A stretch of DNA of 64,000 nt. It comes from Duganella sp. Root336D2. Its GTDB lineage: Bacteria; Pseudomonadota; Gammaproteobacteria; Burkholderiales; Burkholderiaceae_D. Under the pieces are notes generated by a model. The model was not told the origin of the DNA. It made no database searches and saw only the letters and a program-made list of their open reading frames with translations. Each line of letters begins with the position of its first letter. Within the stretch, counting starts at the first letter, position 1. Positions 1 to 6,722 of this stretch are shown here, piece after piece. The stretch is from the NCBI RefSeq assembly GCF_001425005.1, contig NZ_LMDB01000007.1, positions 1 through 64,000 of the forward strand, in the 5' to 3' direction. Position numbers and translations under genes: made by a program.

Positions 1-55
1 AAATTCTCCGGCGTTTAAACTCCGCTTCCCAGCGGTGTTGGGAACATCATCGGTT

Positions 56-88
56 AAAGCAGCGTGGCGCTCAAGACGGCGCTGCTTT
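56..88. terminator. Possible hairpin terminator at the left edge
   Basis: A 9-bp stem (AAAGCAGCG at 56-64 against CGCTGCTTT at 80-88) encloses a 15-nt loop. It lies downstream of the leftward AlpA-like gene that ends at 139. There is no good U-tract on either strand, so termination is only a guess. Confidence 0.3.
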
Positions 89-138
89 GACGCTTACGTT
101 TTCCGGTTCGAACGGCAGGTTATATTGGCGGGAGTCCA

Positions 139-342
139 TTACACGCCCCCGCACAGGATGCGCTTGAGGTCCTCAACGCGCCATGCCAAGCGGCCATGGA
201 TGCGAACGGGGCGAATAGGTCCGGCTTCGTAGCATGCCCACTTCAGCAGTGTTTGGGGGCGCCGGCCCAGGTGGTAGGCGGCTTCCTTAGTGCTTAGCAC
301 TGCGCGGTTCTCATTGGAGAGTGCGGTAAAACTGGTGTTCAT
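139..342 (-). CDS. AlpA/excisionase-like helix-turn-helix protein
   Basis: This is a 67-residue DNA-binding protein. The core LSTKEAAYHLGRRPQTLLKW (about residues 16-35) reads as a MerR/excisionase-type helix-turn-helix, followed by a short wing (VRIHGRLAWRVEDLKRIL). Small proteins of this kind next to a tyrosine recombinase usually act as excisionases or activators of integrase genes in prophages and genomic islands. An AGGAAG ribosome site sits before the ATG. It lies on the same strand as the integrase, after one unknown gene, so it probably belongs to the integrated element. The family is clear; the exact role is inferred. Confidence 0.75.
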   Translation of the reverse strand: MNTSFTALSNENRAVLSTKEAAYHLGRRPQTLLKWACYEAGPIRPVRIHGRLAWRVEDLKRILCGGV

Positions 343-412
343 CGTCTTCCTTTCTATGGATATAAGACGATGAAAGAGTATGTTTTTGGGCAGGTTAAAG
401 CTTTATAGATTT

Positions 413-446
413 GGTTTCTAATTTTTAGAATCAGAATTTAGAAACC
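413..446. repeat. Inverted repeat at the end of the unknown gene
   Basis: GGTTTCTAA (413-421) and TTAGAAACC (438-446) form a perfect 9-bp inverted repeat around a 16-nt AT-rich spacer, overlapping the stop codon of the leftward gene ending at 418. It could be a weak terminator or a protein-binding site; no U-tract follows. Confidence 0.4.
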
Positions 447-915
447 ACTCAAAGGCATTCCGTCGGGAGTACCATGCTGCCCGCGCGGTTTCATACGAGA
501 CGTTGTGATTTGAAGCTACCCTTGAGATTGTCGTGGTGACTTTCGCACCTTCTTCAGCTTTAAGAATTTTCGCAACGTCGCATGCGATTTGCATGGCTAG
601 TTCCTCCGCGCGGGTCAGCACGTTTGTTTGTTCTGTCCAAGGAAGCGGAAACGCATCCACCCACGGCTTTCCATACAAGACGTTTGAAAATTCGCTGGCA
701 ATGAAATTCAGAACCCAGTCAGGTGGCTTTCGTTGGGCGAAGATGTCGCGGCAGAACATCCCTAAAATTCTTGCACAGAACTCTTCGCGTTCAATCTCAG
801 TCAAACTGCCGCTGCGGAAGCGGTCGAAGTACCCTTCGAAATCAAATTCCAAATCGTCCAAGCGGTACGAGGGGCTACTGTCCTCGGATTGATTTTTTGC
901 GTCTACGAACTTCAT
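418..915 (-). CDS. Unknown protein of the integrated element
   Basis: I do not recognise this 165-residue soluble protein. It is acidic in its first half (LDDLEFDFEGYFDRF) and ends in a stretch (ATTISRVASNHNVSYETARAAW in part) that could be a short helix-turn-helix. The first ATG in frame is at 978, which would overlap the integrase gene by 43 bp; the ATG at 915 leaves a 20-bp gap and is preferred. The DNA from about 343 to 915 is visibly more AT-rich than the chromosome to the right, as expected of acquired DNA. It lies between the integrase and the AlpA-like gene, so it is probably cargo or a regulator of the element. Confidence 0.6.
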   Translation of the reverse strand: MKFVDAKNQSEDSSPSYRLDDLEFDFEGYFDRFRSGSLTEIEREEFCARILGMFCRDIFAQRKPPDWVLNFIASEFSNVLYGKPWVDAFPLPWTEQTNVLTRAEELAMQIACDVAKILKAEEGAKVTTTISRVASNHNVSYETARAAWYSRRNAFEWFLNSDSKN

Positions 916-935
916 GAAAGGCGGAGTTCCTATGT

Positions 936-2300
936 TTATCCAATTGCGTGCAATCGCACTGGCTCTTCGTTCACGCACGGTTCAATGTCGGCCTGTTCGA
1001 GCATCCAAGTTTCAATCTTTGAGTGCCACATGCGGAGTAGGTCCAGGGGGCGGCGAATGTAATTCTGCTCCCGTACGCCTTGCGGAGCATGCCCTTGAAT
1101 CTGCGCTGAAATCCCACTTGGGGTTTCGATCCATTCGCAGAGGCTAGCAAACGAACGGCGCAAGCCATGTAATGTTAGGTGGGGAAGCCCAGCAATCACT
1201 AGCGCCTCGTTATGGGCTATGCGCGGTTCGGCGATGCGGCCGGACTCGGATGCAGGGCTAGAAAAGACCCACTCATTCCGCCGGGGCAGGCTTGCAATGA
1301 GCCTCATCACGTACGGGGTCAGTGGGACCATTCGGAAGTCCTCAATCTTGTCTGCCAATTTCAGGCTCTTCCAGCGCATGTCCACGTCTTCCCATTTCAG
1401 CGAGGCCAGTTCTTCACGGCGAGCCCCTGTCAGAAGAAGGCATTGCAGATACGCGGCGATGACAGGATTTTTAATTTTCCTTACGGCCGCAAACCAGGAT
1501 TCCAACTGTTCTCGCTGCAGGACATCGTTTCGCAGCTTCGGCTTGCCCAATACCTCACGTACCTTGCCGCTTTTTGCGGCATTTGTCGCGACGACACTGG
1601 AAAAGGTAGGGTGCTGTGCGCACCAGTTAAGGCACGCTTTAAGTAGGCGAATTGCCAATCGTGCGCTTGAGGGGCGAGCGATTGCTTCTTTCTTCGCCCA
1701 TTCTTCGACACGTTCCATCGTCAAGTCACACATGCGTACGTCCGCTAGCGCAGCTAGAGGGCCAGCGACAGTAAGTTCCGAGCCGCGCTTCCGTTTGTTA
1801 CCGCCAAGTTGCATGATTTTGCGGTGCGCGACGATATGATGGTTGGACCAAAGGGGAGTGCGGTCTTCCACGTATGCGTGCCATACCTTTGCCAAAGTGA
1901 TGGATTCGCGTTGTTGTTTGGCCTGTTCCTCTCGTGCCAAATTCTCTCTGGCTTCTCGAACGGCGCGCTCTTCCGCGAGTAGGTCTTGTTTTACCTGGCG
2001 TGGGTCTTTGCCATCATCAATGAGCGTTTTCAGGCGACGCGCCTCTTGCCTGGCACCTTTTCCAACAGGGTTACCTTTGCCGTCGGTCGGCGCATCAATG
2101 GGCCAAGTATCAGGGTCTCCGATTGTGATGCGGATGGCTTCGCCGCGCAGCTTGGCTTGGAACATGTATGAGCGTGCGCCCTTCGCCGTCACGCGCAAGC
2201 CTAAGCCGGGGGCACCACTGTCCCACAGAAAGGACTGACTTTTGCCTGGCTCGCATTGGAAGTTTGCTACTCGGCCTGCTGTGAAATTCACTTTCGCCAT
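936..2300 (-). CDS. Tyrosine recombinase (P4-type integrase)
   Basis: This 454-residue site-specific recombinase would integrate and excise the element. The N-terminal part (LWDSGAPGLGLRVTAKGARS...) is the DUF4102-type arm-binding domain of P4-like integrases. The catalytic domain shows the first Arg in LLLTGARREELASLKW (about residue 310), the HxxR box in LTLHGLRRSFASL (about residue 385), and a late GHAPQGV..NYIRRP segment with the candidate Tyr nucleophile. The ATG at 2300 is chosen because the reading frame upstream offers only a TTG (2366). It starts about 170 bp from a tRNA-Thr fragment, the usual place for an attachment site of this family. Length is normal, so it is probably intact. 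Confidence 0.93.
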   Translation of the reverse strand: MAKVNFTAGRVANFQCEPGKSQSFLWDSGAPGLGLRVTAKGARSYMFQAKLRGEAIRITIGDPDTWPIDAPTDGKGNPVGKGARQEARRLKTLIDDGKDPRQVKQDLLAEERAVREARENLAREEQAKQQRESITLAKVWHAYVEDRTPLWSNHHIVAHRKIMQLGGNKRKRGSELTVAGPLAALADVRMCDLTMERVEEWAKKEAIARPSSARLAIRLLKACLNWCAQHPTFSSVVATNAAKSGKVREVLGKPKLRNDVLQREQLESWFAAVRKIKNPVIAAYLQCLLLTGARREELASLKWEDVDMRWKSLKLADKIEDFRMVPLTPYVMRLIASLPRRNEWVFSSPASESGRIAEPRIAHNEALVIAGLPHLTLHGLRRSFASLCEWIETPSGISAQIQGHAPQGVREQNYIRRPLDLLRMWHSKIETWMLEQADIEPCVNEEPVRLHAIG

Positions 2301-2471
2301 TACTCTGTCGTCGTTAGATTTGCTCGTGTAACCACCATGTAACCCGTCGCGGAGTATAACGGGCAAGATTGGTCAATGCAAATCAATCAACGATAATTTC
2401 TAAGTCTTTGATTTGACTTGAGTTGTGAGTTTCAGGGAAGCAGAATCAATGAAGCGGATTTGCGACTTTCC

Positions 2472-2520
2472 ATGATTTGTAATCATCAGGTGGCGGGTTC
2501 GAGTCCTGCAGCCGGCACCA
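2472..2520 (+). other. tRNA-Thr(TGT) 3' fragment, probable attachment site
   Basis: The sequence from the anticodon stem to CCA reads as the 3' half of a threonine tRNA: anticodon loop TTTGTAA (anticodon TGT), 3' anticodon stem TCATC, variable loop AGGTG, T-arm GCGGG-TTCGAGT-CCTGC, acceptor strand AGCCGGC, then ACCA. The 5' half (it should start GCCGGCT and carry a D-arm) is absent: upstream sequence is unrelated and even the outer anticodon-stem pair is broken (C opposite C). A functional tRNA is therefore not encoded here. This is the signature of a tRNA-targeting element, whose integration leaves a duplicate of the 3' half at one end. The intact gene is expected beyond the left edge. Confidence 0.8.
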
Positions 2521-2527
2521 GCATCCC

Positions 2528-2557
2528 AAAAGCCCAGCCTTCACCGGCTGGGCTTTT
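2528..2557 (+). terminator. Rho-independent terminator after the tRNA-Thr fragment
   Basis: AGCCCAGCC (2531-2539), loop TTCACC, GGCTGGGCT (2546-2554), followed by a T-run and preceded by an A-run. It follows the tRNA fragment by 8 nt and is probably the original terminator of the host tRNA-Thr gene, now separated from its promoter. Confidence 0.85.
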
Positions 2558-2615
2558 TCATTTGGGCCCTGTCTGCCGCACCACTGCGCCAGGAAGACTC
2601 TGGTGTCCTCCAGCG

Positions 2616-3107
2616 TCATGACAGTTGGCGCCTGCACAGATAGTCCAGCGAGTACTTGCCCGGGCCCTGGGCAATCAGGGGGAGCAGCAGGGCGGCCCAG
2701 CTCAGGTGGGTGGGCCAGGCTTGCGGGTAGACGAAGATTTCGATGACGGCGGTCATGACCAACAGGCCAAAGGCGGCGAAGCGGGTGAACAGGCCGGCGA
2801 CCAGCAGCAGCGGCAGCGCGTGTTCGGCAAATGTCGCGAGCGGGGCGGCGATCTCGGGCGGGACCAGGGGCAACATGTACTCGTAGCGGAACAGGTCGAC
2901 CGTCGAATCCTTGAGCGTGAACCAGCCTTCGACCTTGGTGCGGCCCGAGAGGAAGAAGATGGCGGCGACGCCAAGGCGTGCGACGAGCAACTGCACGGAT
3001 ACGGGCAGCAGGCGTGCCGCGAGGGCGTGGAGTGCTGCGATGCGGCCTGAGAACGTACCTGCGGTGGCACTTGCAACTCGTGGCGATTGGGCGAAGTTGG
3101 GGTTCAT
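2616..3107 (-). CDS. DoxX family membrane protein of the bufferin-like locus
   Basis: This 163-residue inner-membrane protein has four predicted hydrophobic segments (about residues 38-55, 80-100, 105-125, 130-147) and the DoxX hallmark [18 protein letters not shown]. DoxX proteins are frequent last members of MNIO (DUF692) peptide loci, where a redox role in the membrane has been suggested. A GGAG ribosome site precedes the ATG. It is the last gene of a seven-gene leftward run from 6591, 24 bp behind the small hydrolase-fold protein. Family assignment is firm; the role in this pathway is inferred from position. Confidence 0.85.
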   Translation of the reverse strand: MNPNFAQSPRVASATAGTFSGRIAALHALAARLLPVSVQLLVARLGVAAIFFLSGRTKVEGWFTLKDSTVDLFRYEYMLPLVPPEIAAPLATFAEHALPLLLVAGLFTRFAAFGLLVMTAVIEIFVYPQAWPTHLSWAALLLPLIAQGPGKYSLDYLCRRQLS

Positions 3108-3131
3108 GGTGGTCTCCGTGTTTGTCTGGTG

Positions 3132-3698
3132 TCAGGTGCGCCATTTGGCTTGGCGCGCAAGCGTGATGGCTGCGTCGGCAATTTGTTGCGGGGTAGCGCC
3201 AGTGGCGAGGCCGATTGTCGCGCCAGCTGTGGGTGCAGCCCCGCCGTCTGCCAGCACGAGGCCGATGAAGCGGGTGCGGCGATGGCTTGCCGCGGCGCGT
3301 ACCGCCTGGGCGCCTTGGCCGGTGCCGATAAAGACTGCTTCCGGAATATGCAGGCTGTCGATGAAGGCAAGCAGGTCTTGGCCGAGCGTGGCGGCATCCG
3401 ATTCGCGCAGGTTGGGCAGCAGAACCTGGTAGCCTTGCGCGGCCAGCAGCGATGCCGTTTCGATGTGGCCTTCGGTGCTGTCGCCGCGACTACGGACAAG
3501 CACGATGGGACGGCCGTCGTCGGGACCGGCGGCGTGGTAGCTGAGCGCTGGCTGTGCGGCAGCGACGGCGCGCAGGACCTCGGTGGCGCTGCGGATTGGC
3601 AGGGCTGCGCCGGCGAGCGCCGGGGCGAAGGCGAGGCTGGCGGTGCCTGCCAGGCCGGCGAGGGCGGACAGCAGGAACAGGCGGCGGGTTTCATTCAT
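3132..3698 (-). CDS. Exported alpha/beta-hydrolase-fold protein lacking the nucleophile
   Basis: This 188-residue protein has an N-terminal signal (MNETRRLFLLSALAGLAGTASLAFA). The central part follows the first half of an alpha/beta-hydrolase: a strand IVLVRSRGD, then YQVLLPNL, then the nucleophile-elbow position VFIGTGQGAQAV. The elbow is usually GxSxG; here it is GTGQG, so Ser is replaced by Gly. The protein also stops before the region that would carry the catalytic His. It is therefore probably not an active hydrolase. Its start overlaps the DUF2063 gene by 8 bp and has a GGAG site, indicating translational coupling within the bufferin-like operon. A binding or chaperone role is possible but unproven. 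Confidence 0.75.
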   Translation of the reverse strand: MNETRRLFLLSALAGLAGTASLAFAPALAGAALPIRSATEVLRAVAAAQPALSYHAAGPDDGRPIVLVRSRGDSTEGHIETASLLAAQGYQVLLPNLRESDAATLGQDLLAFIDSLHIPEAVFIGTGQGAQAVRAAASHRRTRFIGLVLADGGAAPTAGATIGLATGATPQQIADAAITLARQAKWRT

Positions 3699-4431
3699 GA
3701 TCAACTCCGGTAATGAGTTCGCTACCAAGCCAGTCGGCCAGCATGGCGCCGGCACTGGCGATGCCCTGCTCTTCGCCGATGCGCTCTACCAGCAGGGCGC
3801 ACAAGCCGACAAAGCTGCCGTCGCGCTGAAGCTGCGTCAAGGCGGCAAATTCAATTGCATCGAGTGCGCGCAGGCAGGAGACAAAGCCGCGCCGCCATAC
3901 CAGCAACCCGCCGGGAGCGGGCAGCATTTCGCCTTCTGCCGTGCTGCTGCCGTCGCGCAGGGCGAACCACAGGTCGGCGGCGTTGGTGCTGGCGGTGCGC
4001 AGGTGCAGCGTTGGCGTGAGCTTCAGGTGCGCGTGGTCCCAGTCGACGGCCGACAGTGCACCGGCGGCGACGGGAGCTGCATCAGGGCCAATGAACGATT
4101 GGCCCAGCGCATGTTCGATCCAGGCCAGTTCGTGCAGGTCCGGGTTTTCGGGGAACAGGGCTTGCAGCGTATCGCAGAAATCGTCGGCGTAGGCGTCCAG
4201 TGTCCAGGCATGGGGCGGGCGGCGCTTGATGTGCGCTGCGGCGGCGTGCAGGAAGGCCTCTTCGCCGATGAAGGCGCGCAGTTGCGGGTAGCTCTCTTCA
4301 AGGCAGCCCACGAGTTGCGCGCGGTAGTTGTTCTGGTACACGGCGCGGCCTGGGCCGGCCGGCACGCCTATGCCAGGCGCGGATGCGGCCAGCATGGCGT
4401 GGAAGTCGCCCTGCAGATCGGCCAGGTTCAT
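3691..4431 (-). CDS. DUF2063 protein (HvfC/BufC-like maturation partner)
   Basis: This 246-residue cytoplasmic protein has the DUF2063 N-terminal domain (MNLADLQGDFHAML..., GRAVYQNNYRAQLVGCLEESYPQLRAFIGEEAF) and a more variable C-terminal half. In known MNIO peptide systems, DUF2063 proteins bind the precursor and work with the DUF692 enzyme. The ATG at 4431 overlaps the end of the DUF692 gene by 4 bp (ATGA), which strongly ties the two. An upstream in-frame extension to 5013 is rejected because it runs antisense-like through the maturase gene. The assignment is strong from both sequence and context. Confidence 0.9.
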   Translation of the reverse strand: MNLADLQGDFHAMLAASAPGIGVPAGPGRAVYQNNYRAQLVGCLEESYPQLRAFIGEEAFLHAAAAHIKRRPPHAWTLDAYADDFCDTLQALFPENPDLHELAWIEHALGQSFIGPDAAPVAAGALSAVDWDHAHLKLTPTLHLRTASTNAADLWFALRDGSSTAEGEMLPAPGGLLVWRRGFVSCLRALDAIEFAALTQLQRDGSFVGLCALLVERIGEEQGIASAGAMLADWLGSELITGVDHE

Positions 4432-5246
4432 GCTGCCTCCCTGTGCGCGGCGAGGCGGCGCGCGGTATCGAGTTCTGCCAGCAGGTCGGCCAGCGGCGGA
4501 ATATCGCCATCGCGTTCGATCATGGTGGCGACCGGGCCGCAGCGTGCAATCGCCTGCCGGTACAGCGCCCACACGGCGTCGTTGACGGCGCTGTCGTGGG
4601 TATCGATCAGCAGGCCGTCGCCCTGGCTGTGGCCGGCCAGGTGGATCTGGCAAACGCGGTTCATCGGCACGCCGCGCAGGAAATCGAGCGGATCGAAACC
4701 GTGGTTGCTGGCGCTGACAAAGACATTGTTCACGTCCAGCAGCAAGCCGCAGCCGGTGCGTTTGGCCATGGCGGCAATGAACTCCCATTCCGTCATGGTC
4801 GATTCGGCGTACGCCAGGTAGCTCGATGGATTTTCGACCAGCATGGTGCGCCCCAGCGCTTCCTGCGCCTGGTCGATGTTGTTGCAGATGATGTTGAGCG
4901 CCTCCTGCGTGTAAGGCAAAGGCAGCAGGTCGTGCGAGTTGAAGCGGCCGATGCGCGACCAGCTCAGGTGGTCGGAGACGAACATCGGCTCGATCTCCGC
5001 CACCAGGGCGCACAGGCGGGCCAGGTAGTCCGGCCGCAAACCGTCGGCGGAACCGAGCGACATCGACACACCATGCAGCACCACTGGATGCTTCTCCCTC
5101 ACGCGGCGCAGGATGTCGCGCGGCTGGCCGCCGGCGACCATGAAGTTCTCCGAGATCACTTCGACGAAATCCACCTCGATGTCGCCGTCGAGGAAATCGC
5201 GGTAGTGTTCGCGGCGCAGGCCGAGGCCAAAGCGATGGGCGTGCAT
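4428..5246 (-). CDS. DUF692 multinuclear iron oxidative enzyme (bufferin maturase-like)
   Basis: This 272-residue TIM-barrel enzyme belongs to the MNIO family (DUF692), which uses clustered iron ions and oxygen to modify Cys residues in peptide precursors (for example to thiooxazole or oxazolone-thioamide groups). Expected metal ligands are visible: VVLHG (about 55), VSDHLSW (about 93), VENPSSY (about 140), LLLDVNNVFVSASNH (about 170-186), QIHLAGH (about 205), IDTHD (about 217) and MIERDGD (about 245). Length is typical. It has a GGAGG ribosome site, lies 19 bp behind a Cys-rich precursor gene and overlaps its DUF2063 partner by 4 bp. In bufferin systems this enzyme is BufB; I infer the same role here. 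Confidence 0.92.
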   Translation of the reverse strand: MHAHRFGLGLRREHYRDFLDGDIEVDFVEVISENFMVAGGQPRDILRRVREKHPVVLHGVSMSLGSADGLRPDYLARLCALVAEIEPMFVSDHLSWSRIGRFNSHDLLPLPYTQEALNIICNNIDQAQEALGRTMLVENPSSYLAYAESTMTEWEFIAAMAKRTGCGLLLDVNNVFVSASNHGFDPLDFLRGVPMNRVCQIHLAGHSQGDGLLIDTHDSAVNDAVWALYRQAIARCGPVATMIERDGDIPPLADLLAELDTARRLAAHREAA

Positions 5247-5265
5247 GGCGTGCCTCCGTCGGATG

Positions 5266-5535
5266 TTACTTGGCTTCGGTCAGGGAACCGCCCAGTGCCT
5301 TGCACTCGGTCGGGGTTTTCACCAGTACGCCGGTGCCCTTGCACTGGTTCAGGCCTTTGCAGTCGTTCTTGGCGGTGGCGCACAGGCTGGTGCCCTTGCA
5401 GGTGTTGATGCCGTAGCAGCGGCCCGGTTCTTCCTTCACTTTTTCAGCGGCGAACGATGGTGCAGACAGGGAAGCCAGTGCGATCAGGGCGGCGGCGCCG
5501 GCCAGGCCAGTGCGGGTTTTGGTAGCGATGCTCAT
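5266..5535 (-). CDS. Cys-rich exported precursor peptide, BufA2-like
   Basis: This is an 89-residue protein with a Sec signal peptide (about residues 1-29, ending SAPSFA|A). The mature part has six Cys residues in a Gly/Lys-rich context: GRCYGINTCKG, SLCATAKNDCKG, LNQCKG, then TECKALGG. This matches the second class of bufferin-type periplasmic metallophore precursors, whose Cys residues are modified by the DUF692 enzyme encoded 19 bp downstream. The start at 5535 has a strong AAAGGAGA ribosome site; an extension to 5646 lacks one. Modified peptides of this type are reported to bind copper in the periplasm. Which Cys residues are modified cannot be told from sequence. Confidence 0.87.
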   Translation of the reverse strand: MSIATKTRTGLAGAAALIALASLSAPSFAAEKVKEEPGRCYGINTCKGTSLCATAKNDCKGLNQCKGTGVLVKTPTECKALGGSLTEAK

Positions 5536-5563
5536 GATGTATCTCCTTTGGTTGAGGTGGGAC

Positions 5564-6325
5564 TTACAGGACGCTGAGGGCAGCGTCTTCGATGACTTTC
5601 GCGACCGCTTCCGGCTGCGAAACTTGTACTGCGTGGCTTGCTGCAATTTCAGTAACCTTGGCGCCGGCGCGCTGGTACATCCAGCGCTGCAGTTCCGGGT
5701 TCACCAGGCGGTCTTGCGTGGCGACGATGCCGAAGCTCGGCTTCTGGTGCCATGTGGCGAACCAGCTTGGTGTTCCCATCAGCACGTTGCTGACCGGGAC
5801 CTGCGAGGCCGCCATGAAGTTGACGCGGTTCGGCGTCAGGTCGGCTGCCAGGTCGGCGTGGAAGCGCGCGGCGTCGTAGAACTGGAAGCCCGCGCGGTCC
5901 GGCTTCACGCCTTCGCCGGCGCCGGGCATCGACGACAGCAGCTGCTGCGCGGTTTCGCCGACTTCAGGCATCAGGGCAGCGACATACACCAGTGCTTTCA
6001 CCTTCTCTCCGGTGGCTACGTTCGACATCACCGCGCCGCCGATCCCGTTGCCGACCACGATCACATTGCCGAACTGCTGGAAGATCGCCTTGCGGGCGAT
6101 GGCAATGTCGTCGTCGAGCGAGGTGTGGGGCAACTGGGCGACGGTGACGTTGAAGCCCTTCAGGCGCAGCGTGTCGTGCACCACGCGCCAGCTGGATGCG
6201 TCAATGAATGCGCCGGGCACGATCACAATGTTCTTCGCGGCCGGCTGGGCGGCCGGGGCGGCGGCATGTGCCGCGCCAGCAAGGCCTGCGGCCAGCGCGA
6301 TCGCGGATGCAATGGCGCGCTGCAT
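5564..6325 (-). CDS. Exported alpha/beta-hydrolase-fold protein with Ser-to-Gly nucleophile
   Basis: This 253-residue protein has a signal peptide (about residues 1-22, AGAAHA|A) and a complete alpha/beta-hydrolase fold: IVIVPGAFIDASSWR (oxyanion strand-loop), VIVVGNGIGGAVMSNVA (elbow), IVATQDRLVNPELQRWM (acid loop) and IAASHAVQVSQPEAVA (His). In close relatives the elbow reads GHSxGG; here it is GNGIGG, so the Ser nucleophile is Gly while Asp and His remain. It is likely a pseudo-hydrolase. Its ATG overlaps the stop of the DUF2282 precursor gene by one base (TGATG), so it is coupled to a bufferin-like precursor. Together with the smaller protein at 3132-3698 it suggests a hydrolase-fold partner for the peptides. 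Confidence 0.85.
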   Translation of the reverse strand: MQRAIASAIALAAGLAGAAHAAAPAAQPAAKNIVIVPGAFIDASSWRVVHDTLRLKGFNVTVAQLPHTSLDDDIAIARKAIFQQFGNVIVVGNGIGGAVMSNVATGEKVKALVYVAALMPEVGETAQQLLSSMPGAGEGVKPDRAGFQFYDAARFHADLAADLTPNRVNFMAASQVPVSNVLMGTPSWFATWHQKPSFGIVATQDRLVNPELQRWMYQRAGAKVTEIAASHAVQVSQPEAVAKVIEDAALSVL

Positions 6326-6591
6326 CACTTGGCCTTCAGCGAGCCGAAGCCCTTAGGGGTTTTGATCGAGGTGCAGGTGCCTTTTTCGACCAGTACCCAG
6401 GCGTCGCCCTGGTAGTCGATCTTGGAGGTTGCGGCGCACGAGGTGCCCGGCCCTGCGGCGCAGTCGTTATGGCCGGCCTTCGACACGCCGTAGCACTTCT
6501 CCATTTCTTTCTTGGGTTCCGCGGCGTGTGCGGCGGAGGTGCACAGTGCGATTGCGAGGGTGGCTGCCAGTCCTGCGTAAGTGGTTTTCAT
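6325..6591 (-). CDS. DUF2282 exported precursor peptide, BufA1-like
   Basis: This 88-residue protein has a Sec signal (about residues 1-23, CTSAAHA|A) and the typical DUF2282 pattern: [38 protein letters not shown] and a PKGFGSL tail. The mature part has four Cys residues at the positions conserved in bufferins, which are MNIO-modified periplasmic copper-binding peptides. It is the first gene of the leftward run to 2616 and has a strong AAGGAG ribosome site. Family assignment is firm. Copper protection is established for related systems, not shown here. Confidence 0.92.
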   Translation of the reverse strand: MKTTYAGLAATLAIALCTSAAHAAEPKKEMEKCYGVSKAGHNDCAAGPGTSCAATSKIDYQGDAWVLVEKGTCTSIKTPKGFGSLKAK

Positions 6592-6638
6592 AATCTTGGT
6601 CTCCTTGGTTAAGGTGTGACCAGATTAAGGGGGCAGTG

Positions 6639-6715
6639 TGTATCGCTTGTGTCGGTGGCGTGGGGTGTTTTCGCAAGTTGTGTATCTGGCATGGCGCCAG
6701 ATACACTGGGATACA
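6639..6715 (-). promoter_or_regulatory. TGTATC repeat region upstream of the bufferin-like operon
   Basis: Four copies of TGTATC or its complement lie at 6639-6644, 6681-6686, 6700-6705 and 6710-6715. The middle two are part of a perfect 10-bp inverted repeat, TGTATCTGGC (6681-6690) and GCCAGATACA (6696-6705), with a 5-nt spacer. The region lies between the DUF3472 stop (6723) and the first precursor gene (6591). It may be an operator for the operon, or the stem may end DUF3472 transcription; there is no U-tract in the leftward direction. Confidence 0.45.
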
Positions 6716-6722
6716 AAAATGT

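Noticed and set aside
2446..3144. A 232-codon minus-strand frame overlapping the DoxX gene
   Set aside because: It runs through the tRNA fragment and terminator and has Arg/Pro-rich shadow sequence; the DoxX frame has membrane helices and a ribosome site.
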